Source: a virus. Taken from it: a stretch of DNA of 26,678 nucleotides. The translations under genes and the position numbers were made by a program. This document shows, in pieces, positions 13,913 through 24,000 of this stretch. Each line of letters begins with the position of its first letter. Positions within the stretch are counted from its first letter, which is position 1. Location: positions 1 through 26,678 of IMG/VR virus record IMGVR_UViG_3300030202_001955; one strand, 5' to 3'. Under the pieces are notes generated by a model that saw nothing but the letters and a program-made list of their open reading frames with translations, was not told the DNA's origin and ran no database searches.

Positions 13913-15084
13913 CGAAGGTTCGATTGATTCGCAACGATGGGGCAGTGTTAGTCGTTGATGTGACCGATTACAGCCTCAACATGACGCGAAGCGTTCCTGT
14001 TTTGCCTGTGCCGGTTCTTGGTGAGCGATACGCTATTGACTTGAATATGGTCACAGCAGACTTCAAACTGAATGTTATTCTCGCGGATGATGATTGTGCG
14101 GCAAACTCATTTGATAAAACAGCGGCTAAAGCATCTATTGATTTTAGCGCGTTAGCAAACAGTGATGGTGGCACGCACCAAGCATACATGTCGGGTGGTA
14201 GCCCGAATGTTTCTGTTAACGATTTACATGATTTATTCTTTGAAATTGAATCAACTTACACAGGAGAGAATACAGTTCGTCCCCCTGTCCGCATCAAATT
14301 CAACAAGAACTCGGCATCGCATAGCGCATCAAATACACCATCACAAGTGCTTGTTGGTATTCAAGGTATCACCACGGATAATGCATTAGCCTCCGCGGTC
14401 AAGACTGCGTGCGAAGCGGCTAATTTCACACAGCAATTAACAACTGGTGGCGGCACATCTTTCAGTAGCGCGTTCACTATTACCGTATCCAACGGTTTGA
14501 AAACAAATAACGCGAAACTAACATTTACTCAAACCGAAAAAGGGGCAGGTGGCAACAATAGAACACCTATATTCAAGAAAGGTTTTTCCGCTTTCATGCC
14601 TCTTTTTGACGAGTTTGCAGGTGGAACAGATAAGTCATGCAAAAGCGCGGGAGATAAACTCCAAGACCTTATCGCGTATGTAGGCAATGCCAGCCTACTC
14701 GGAACATCGGGTTCTGCTCTTGGTGGTCGCGCAGACCCCGATGACACCAATTCTTTGATTGAATCGGACATCTCTTTATCGGATAAGCAAACCGCTGACT
14801 ACATTATTGGAATGCAACTCCCTTACAACTCACTTGTCCAAAGCACATCAGCAAACGATGATTACATCGAACGCAATTTAATTATGGTGACAGGTAGGTC
14901 GGATGCAGACCAACAAGACTCAAAAGCAAACACACTTGATGTTGGTGTTCTTTTTGACCCTACCAACAAATTCACAGGTATCGCTGGGACAGTTGTAGCA
15001 ATGTCATTCAGTTTCATTGCTGGTGAAAATGTGTATGAAGGCTCATTAACCTTCATGCCTGTCGATTTTATTGTGGGGAGTTAA
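13909..15084 (+). CDS. Tail-tip or distal tail structural protein
   Basis: The 391-residue product follows the tape measure, with AGGAGG 8 bases before its ATG and an ATGA overlap. Residues 1-65 (VRLIRNDGAVLVVDVTDYSL; later AIDLNMVTADFKLNVILADD) resemble the first strands of distal tail and baseplate hub-ring proteins. About residues 100-245 form an insert with NALASAVKTACEAANF, TFTQTEKGAGGNNRTP and FAGGTD, the same type of module seen in the connector. The final part returns to long strands (TVVAMSFSFIAGENVYEGSL). It probably links the tube end to the giant fibre gene that follows. The role rests on gene order and a general pattern, not on a specific family. Confidence 0.5.
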   Translation: MTKVRLIRNDGAVLVVDVTDYSLNMTRSVPVLPVPVLGERYAIDLNMVTADFKLNVILADDDCAANSFDKTAAKASIDFSALANSDGGTHQAYMSGGSPNVSVNDLHDLFFEIESTYTGENTVRPPVRIKFNKNSASHSASNTPSQVLVGIQGITTDNALASAVKTACEAANFTQQLTTGGGTSFSSAFTITVSNGLKTNNAKLTFTQTEKGAGGNNRTPIFKKGFSAFMPLFDEFAGGTDKSCKSAGDKLQDLIAYVGNASLLGTSGSALGGRADPDDTNSLIESDISLSDKQTADYIIGMQLPYNSLVQSTSANDDYIERNLIMVTGRSDADQQDSKANTLDVGVLFDPTNKFTGIAGTVVAMSFSFIAGENVYEGSLTFMPVDFIVGS

Positions 15085-15086
15085 GT

Positions 15087-18000
15087 GTGGCGGTTATTGG
15101 TTTATCGAGTCACGCGCTATTCTTTAATGGTGTAAGTGATAGCGTTGTTTGCCCTCAAGGTGATTTTACCAAAACTGGCATCAAACGCGTTCTTAATGGT
15201 GTTGAAGCGCGCTCATCAGCACCTATACTACAAGACGATGACGGACATCGTTTCGCTAACCCCAACAATCAATCGTTGAATAATTTCACAGTAGAAGCAT
15301 GGGTATCACCGGACTGCGGTGGAGTTATCGCCAGTAAAGCAGGTTTGTTTGAACTTCGTATGGGGGACATCAATGGACCGGATGCCGCTTCATTCAAAGT
15401 TGAGTTCTCTAACGGTGTGACCGCGATAGCATCAAGCGCAAATAGTTATCCAACAGCGGCGGCATCATTCATCAGCAACAATGTTGGCTACAACACAGGA
15501 CAGCGCGAACTGTATCACATCTCCGGCGAGTTCAACGGAGAGCAGGTCAAACTTTATGTCAACGGAGAATTGATGGCTTCGCATAAAATGAACAAAAAAT
15601 ACTCATGCAATATCAATGACCAAGACTTATTCATTGGTGGTAAAGGTGGTGAGTATCGCGGATACATAGAGTCACTCCATTGGAAAGCGGATGTGTCAAC
15701 TATGGAATCGCGCGCAAAGCCGTTTATGCTATCAACAAGCACTCTTGGTCTTTGGAGATTTGAAGAGCCTGTTGATGTTGACAGCACTGTGTTTAAAATC
15801 ACATCTAATGTAGCGGCAGGTGCAACATCAATCACTATTGGGGCAACTCAATGTCAATCGCTTTACGAACTGGTGAGTGGTAAAAGCGACACACTGGCAA
15901 CAAACTACACACTTGATAGTCTTGGTAATTACCGAGTTGCTAATGCGGCACATAGCGGTGGTGCGCAAGTTATCAGCGTAGCCCATACGCCGTTCAATCT
16001 TCTCATAAACCCAACAGCGACAGATATTCTCACAGGTATCCCTAACGGTTCTCCGCCGGAAAGAGTTCGACTCAAAGCAATCAACACCAACGGAACTATC
16101 ACAGTTGACAGCATCCACCTCGACTTCGGTGTATCACTTGATACAGGTTCGCGCGGTGTATTACACGCACGAACAGCATTTGACACAAGCAACAATTTTG
16201 CAAATGATTCAACAATGGTTCTTGTTCGTTCGGACATACTCATCGACGGAGAAAGCGGGAAGCCGTATCAAAGAGTTGGAACAGGTAGTCAAGCGATTGA
16301 CAGAACAGGAGCGATGGTTATTGATGAGAGTGCCAATGAGTTTCACGGCTTCTTGTATTCGCGCTCACTTGCTGTCAATACGAATAACTTTGCACCTTCT
16401 TCTTGGAGTATTGCGGAGCGTTTCAAAACAGGACACACAGGTCGTCATCATTTTACTCAATTAGAAGGACACCCTTACCTGCGTTTATTACCTCCAATCC
16501 ACGAACAAGAATTAACAAGAACGATTGATGGAATAGCAGATGACGCGCTAATCACATTTGCTGGGAGTTATCTTGGACTCAAAGATTCTTTACCAATTAA
16601 CAGCAAAGTTGCTGTCACGCATACAGCGTTCAACGCTCGTATTGTTGATGTAAAAACAAGTGCGACAACTAACGGTGTTGTTCTCAACGGTATGCATGGA
16701 ATAGAAAATAACCGCAACGGTGTAATCGCAATATCAGTTGATGACATCGAACCATTCTTGTTGAAAGGTGGAGGTATTGGTGTATCATCAACCACTGATT
16801 CTCAATACACAAAACATCTTACACCCGAAACAGAATCACGCGTTGCTATTCTTGAAGTGTCGGGATTGACCGCTGGTTATGTTGAGATTCATTACAACGC
16901 AGTTGACCTTACAGGTGGTAAAATGGGTTTAAGCAACCCTGCATTGCTCATCACCAAAACCGTTCCCGATGGTGGTTGCTTTCTTAATTCAAAGCGCGTA
17001 GCCGAACATATTGCTGATGCCGTTGGTGCTGGCGCGACAATACACTCACCGGGCGGTGTTGTGATTGCCTCATCGAAAGATGTTGGAAGTGCGCAAGTAG
17101 CGATGAAACCTCATCACCTTGTTGGTGATAACACAGGTGGTATTGAATACGACGAAGAATTAGATGAAAGCCTCATACCTTCAAATCACACACCTCTTAG
17201 CGCAGGTGATGAAGCACGCGCGCCACCTCAAGGTGTTGGCACAAAACTTCACCCATCGGTATATCACAAAATACATATTCAACCCAATCAAAGAAGTCAA
17301 AGCGACCCACCTGTTGGAGAAGCCCCAACTCACTATCAAGAATCTGTTCAATTCGCATCACAGAAAGGTGGCGCGTTTGAGATGTTTGACATTATTGACA
17401 ATGATAAAAAAGGAGATTCATACATTTTTATCGTTCAACCATCTAAACGCGAACGCACAATGCAATTGTCAAGAGTCACACCTGTATCAATAGATGCTAA
17501 CGATTCAACTTATTTCACTATTGAATATGTTCAATCTAATGTGCGCGTCACTTCTATGGAAGTTAATGATTCGGGAATGGGTCGTTTTCTTGTCATGGAG
17601 GGTCAAGGGTTGATGAGTGATGTCGCAGACCAAACTGTATCATACTCCGGTGATGGTAGTCGCGATTCTCACATTGTTAAAGAGATACAACCGGGTGCGC
17701 CTGTCGTATCAGTCACTCTTGGTGGCGCAGGTCAAGGTGCAATCAACACAAAACCAACTTGGGACCCAGCCGCTTTATCGCGAATTGGATGGAATACGCG
17801 ACATGATTGCACAACAATGGTGCAATCATTCACAAGCACCACTCTCACTGTTGTTCCTTTGAATAATAATGGCACTTATCTTGACAGTTGGGGGACATAT
17901 TGTTTTCCGGCAACAGGCCGTATCTATTTAGAAAACGGCGCATACGCTGAATATGCATCAAAAAGTGGTAGCGGATTTACATTCGCAGGTGGAGCAACAC

Positions 18001-21000
18001 ATCTTGGAACAAGTAAGTATGTCTTAGCCAACGGGAGAGATACTACTTCATTCGCGCAATGGGCAATTGAAAACTCTATAACCGCGGGAATAAAAATACT
18101 ACTTGACCCACTTTTCGATTCGTTATCTATTTGCGGTGATGGAACTACAATAAATGACAGGTTGTTTCAGTCGATTGGTTCTGTAAAACATGATTACCAA
18201 CTCGGAACACAGTATGCAAGCACACGCGCGCTTGCTGAAATACCACTCTTCCCTCAACAGTTCTTTGAAGACCGCGATGCTGGTCTTTTCCCCGGACCGG
18301 ATAACAGCATGAAGTTGCATCTTGATGCAACAATGACTGCACAAGCATGGAACCCTTCGCCTGTTGGTCGTCGCGCACCAAACTTCCCCGCAACAGACTA
18401 CGAAGCATTCGGTTATTATCAATATGCGAAAAGCAACAATTTACCTATCCGAAGCATTGTCACTGAAATCACAAGAAACGCTTCGACCAACACAATGAAT
18501 CTTAATACAAATGTTATACCCGATTCAAAATTTGACTCTTTCGGTGATGTATTAGGTGTTAGCACACAAAGAACGCGAAGAATTGTATTAGGTAATGGTG
18601 AATGGGCTTATTATGAAAAAACCGGAGTTGGGGTATGCCAACTTACTCTAAGCAATTTGGCTTCTCATTCGAGTGAAAATTTCTTTTCAACTGTTCGTGT
18701 TGGTTCACAAGTTATAGTTGGTGAATTACCCGACAACTCTAATTTTCCACTTGCTGGTGATGTTGGTTATGGTTCATCCGCTCAAGAATATCGTCGTCCG
18801 TTTTACTATGACCGCGGTAGCGTAATGACGCAGGGTGGTAATCTTGACTATGGATTGCGTCAATATGTTAGCGCAGTCGAGTTCAAGGCTGGTCCAACAT
18901 CAAACCCTCATTTACCGCGCATTAAAAGTAAAAACGCGGTGCTGGATTTGATACTCTATACGCCGTTATCAAGTCCACAGGAATTTACTTTTGAGGGTGA
19001 TTTACCAAAAGGTAAGTTATCAACAAATTATCATTTCGCGGGCATCAATGAAGTCACAGGAAGAAAATACAGAATCAATTACAATTCTTCAACTAATGCA
19101 AATTTGATTACTGTTGAAGCACACCCAATACTTGACTCAACAGCACCCGCTCTTTCGCAAGGAGATAAACTCACACTGCTTGGTGTTTATTCTGTTGCCC
19201 CGACAACTATGCCTTTGAAGATTGAAGACGGTATTGCGAACGCAACATGGAATAATCCGTATTGCCCCGGTGGACTGCGCTATGGTGATACTGTTTGGAT
19301 GAATATGCACTACACCAACCCTCACGCCATAGAAGGAATGTTCGCAAAATCGCGCGGTGTGTTAAACGAATACGAAGTATGGCGAGGCTTCAACGGTGGT
19401 AAGGGTGAGTTAGGAACAGAAGCGCGAGATACATTACCAATCGAGAACTTTCTCATAGGTGATACCTGTCTTGAAACTGCTCGCAACTTTGTTCAACATG
19501 TGAACAAGACCATCGAACTTAACTGGATTGAACTTGGTCACGAAACAGACCCAACACAAGCCGATTACAGTGCGCCACCTATCGTTGCATACCTCGACCC
19601 TTATCTTAGCACAGAACAACACGCGCGAGTCTTACTCTATGATGTAGCACATGACCGTGAGTTCATCGCGTTTCATGACCTACACATGCAAGTGCAAACA
19701 AACCCAACCACTCCAACAATCAACGGGCTTGATGTAGCGGCTGGTTTTAGAACACAAAACAAAGATAAGCAACTTATCACTAAATATAATTCTCAAACAC
19801 TCAATAGCGTATCATACACTTATGAAGATGGTCATGGTAAGTCACAGTTTGTTGAAGGTGCATACGCGCATCGCGCTTGGTATTTGATGGACCAGTCGTT
19901 TATGGTCACTACTGGTAGTGCGGCATTGCAACATTACAATCGCAAAGAACGAAACACTCCACATTATGTCAAATTCGGTCATGAAACAACACAGTATGGT
20001 CAAGGTCGCGTATCTCAATCAACGGTTGATATGGACATAGCCGCTTTGCGCCACGCTGAAACTATACCTTACAATGAATCCAATGATGTTCAACAAAATA
20101 GCCTAACAGCACCTCAATTTACAGCAACATTTTTTGACACACCCGAAGGAACTCGCGTCATATCGGCATTCCTTTGTTTGAAAGGTAAGCGCGCAAATGC
20201 TAACAATCTTTCATCTCATTACGAAAATAGATTGCAACACTTACCGCATTGGAGTGAAATGGACTTTATTCGTCGCTTGACGATAGATATGGGTGAAATA
20301 GGAATCAAAGAAGGTGTGACTGATATTGAAGCCGCCGCAAAAGAAGTTGTTCGTCTTATCAATCAAGGTGGTGCATTCAATGGTCGTAGCAGTCAACGAC
20401 GACCATCCGACCAATACGCCGGAGAAGGAGAAAGGTTCGACATCAATCGTCGTAGTATTTCGACAGGTGGCACAGATACAGAAGAACCAACAGACGCTAC
20501 CGCGGTTCATCAACACGCTGACTTTGCTGTGACTGGTTCAACTCACGACCCTGCACCGTTTTGGATGGATAACGCGTTCACATCATTTGACCGTGGTTCA
20601 CACATGGGTTATCTTCGCGCACATTTAGGTCGCGTAGTTGAAGACGCTAACGGAAACGAAGGATACAGTATCGTCATACATAGCACAGTTCCGGGTGCAA
20701 CAGGTCGTAATTTCTGCGTTTGGCTTGACAACAGCAAATCACAAGCCGAATACAAACCGCAATTCCTTATCGGTCACGGTGGTCGTTTCCGTAATTTTTA
20801 CTGCGCGCCGCCGGAAATGGCCGGAGAAAACATGCACCCTGCGCCAATGCCAATTGACAAAAACGGTAAGCCATTTGCACCAATTACAACATTAAGAGAG
20901 TATGTTGCTTTAGATGAAGCCTCGGATGAGTTCTTTACAAATCAACATCTTGGGTTTGATAAAAATTACAACACGACGATGGAGGGAGAAGAAAGTCCTA

Positions 21001-24000
21001 ACACCGGAGCAACAACTGGACGCGCTTCAAACACAGGTAATATGGAGTCTTTTGAGAACAGTGGTCAAAAGTTCACTGTGCGCGAAGGATTACAAACAGG
21101 TAGTCGCGCTAAAGCACGAATAAATTTTGGTGGTATTGTAGCCGCTGGCATTCCCGGTTTCGCCCCGGACGCAGGTATATGGGGATTCGGAGAAGATGGA
21201 AAAGATACAGGTCGATTTATGTCTTCGATATATGGTAATCATTTACTTACCACAGATGTAAATTACAATGTGTATCCTAAATATGCACCAACCGCACAAA
21301 CAGGTGACGGTGTAGTAGGAACTCAATCTTTGTATGGATTGAAAATGGTTGACCATCGAGGAAAAGCGCACATTCTTCGCTATATTTATCGAACAGAAGG
21401 TCAAACTTTTTCGCATAAAAACTCCGTTATGCCACCAACCATTGATGAAGAAACGCTGATTTACTTTGATGACCGTGATATTGCGCAAGGTGGTTTTACG
21501 ATTGGTGCAAACATGTGGGGTAATGGAGGAAACGGAACGCCTTTCTTTTACGAAACAGGAGCAGTTGGACAGGAATCTCGCAGTTGGCGAGGTAATAAAT
21601 GGAGAGGGGTTCATACACCTAACGCTGGATACGCCGTTGCAGTTGACCCCACAATGGCTGATAACACTTTCAGTTTGACACAAGGCGGTGGCGCGGCTGG
21701 TTATCACGGTGGTGGAATTTGGCATCATCTTCCTAATACTGACGATGTTCTTGGATGGATGGGTTTTCCCGATAGTGGGTTAATTTGGATGGCTATACCC
21801 GCCAGTGCATCATTATATGGTGAAATCGGTGCTGTTTTTTCATACACTTCGCGCACTCATAATGGTCGTGGTGGTCCACATCATTTCTTCGGTATCAATG
21901 GAGAATTGATGACGAGTGGTAATATGAATGATGTGTGGTTTGACACAGCCGCAAAGTGTGGACCAACAAGCATTTCTCAAAACAAAACTCCTGTCATCAT
22001 CAGTCCACACTTAAATCAAACAACCATAGTGACTGACGAATTGATAGCCGCGGCTACTGCTTATGCTTTCACCGTTGACCCTAATGAAGATGACCAATAC
22101 TTTGATTGTTCACATTTGCGCGCACCGGACGGTCGCACTTACGGAGAAATCATGGGGAACAATGCGCAGACTGCTGTTAAAATAACCAAATTTAATCGCG
22201 ATAAAGAAGTCATACCACTCAAGAATATGTTTTCTGTATCGCTTTCGCGTGATTGGGGACTTCAAGCAAGCACAATAGATTCGCAGGTTATCACTGGTTC
22301 TGCTGGTGGTCAACTCGGTGGTGCGCAAGTGAATCATCGAAAAAGAGAAAGAATGAATGATACGGGCTACCTACCATACACTTTGTTGCAGATAACCACT
22401 CGATATAAAGGAAGCAACGCGAACACTGCTACACCAATACTCATCGACCAAACAAACAATTCTGTTCCGGTTGATGATTGGAAAAAACATTTGCGTGGCG
22501 AAAAACACACACGATATGAAGGTGACCATATCACACCATCTCTTGGTGCATCAACATACGAAATTAACGCGCAATCGGGTTCATTAACATTGCCCGGTGG
22601 AACTGCTCGCACAACTTATCAAATAGAACTGCGCGACCCTGCGCATTTTGCTGTGCTTGGTCGTCAATACGCTTGGCAACTACAACATGTTAGCGGTGGA
22701 ACAAATCTCAATTTTGATTCATCGACTGAATTTAGCGGTGCGATTGATGGCTCATGGTCACCATTTAGACGAATGGATATTGATAAGGATACATATTTAC
22801 ACTGCGCGGCTTTTAGTTCTATTGATAATCCAACTAATGTTGCTAATCATCTCATCGGGTGGAAACATGATGACTCGGTAGGTGACTTCAAAGATACTTT
22901 AGCAGTTGACCTCATTATGCAACCATTCAAATTTGAAAACGACATACAAGGATTGCGTCTTCGCGCTAATCGAAGAGGTAATCCTTTGTTGTATTTCCGA
23001 GGCGCGCAAGACAGCATTGACAGTCATGTTCCGCTTTACTTTGGTGGTGGTTTTAGTGGAGTTGTAATGGACATCAATGATGGGTCAAGAGTTGACTATT
23101 CAACGCATAATAAACACCCATACGCTAAAGGACCAACGGGTAGTGCAGGTATGCAAGACATCGGTGAAAAGATGGGTGCATACGCGCTTCTTGACACAAC
23201 AGCGTTGTTTGCTATGTTCCCCGCCGCTGTTCTTGCAAACCAACACCGCGGTGAACCATCACCACCGTTCGCTAACCAAGACGCTATACTCAACCCCGAC
23301 ATTGATGGTAATACCAACACTCACACTATTCCTAACACAACTTACACCAATGTCAAAATCGCTCAACCAACACCTGTTGTATTGAGATTTGCTCACCCAT
23401 ACGCGCGATATGACGATTCTGTTAACAGCGTTGCTTACATGGTCTTTGGTCCGGGTCAAGCGGTTCCTAAGCATTGGAGCGGTGAAGGTGCTACTTTAAC
23501 AACATCAGTTGAACCTTCTGCTAAGTGGACAGTTGCAAACAAAATATATACCGCGCTTGACGGCGCAGTTGGAACAACATTCAATGCAGGTGTGCCATCG
23601 GGATATTTCCTACCAAACGAATTAAGCAACGGAACTCTTAATGGTGCGGCAAATCAATTTTTACCACCAACAGACGCATATAGCGCGAACAATGCATTTC
23701 CTTACACAACCTTCCGACATTGGGAGCCGTCGTATGGTTCACCAAACAGCGCGTTTAATCAAACTTTTTCAACAGAAGCACGCTATGTTAGCAATCATTT
23801 TGTTAGTTTTAATTCCGGCGCACAAAGCGCGGCCAACGAATACGCTCATCCATTCTCGCATTATCGGGGTGCTACAAGATTCGCAAACAGTCATTGGGAA
23901 TTAAGTCAAATGATATATCATCTCGATGGTGGATACACTGCTGGTGGTTCTTGGTTTGACAATAGCGTGCGAAAAAATGCACCACACCCTGTCACAGCAA

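Noticed and set aside
21243-21728. Minus-strand frame of 161 codons within the giant gene
   Set aside because: It lies fully inside the continuous plus-strand frame, with no ribosome site or family pattern.
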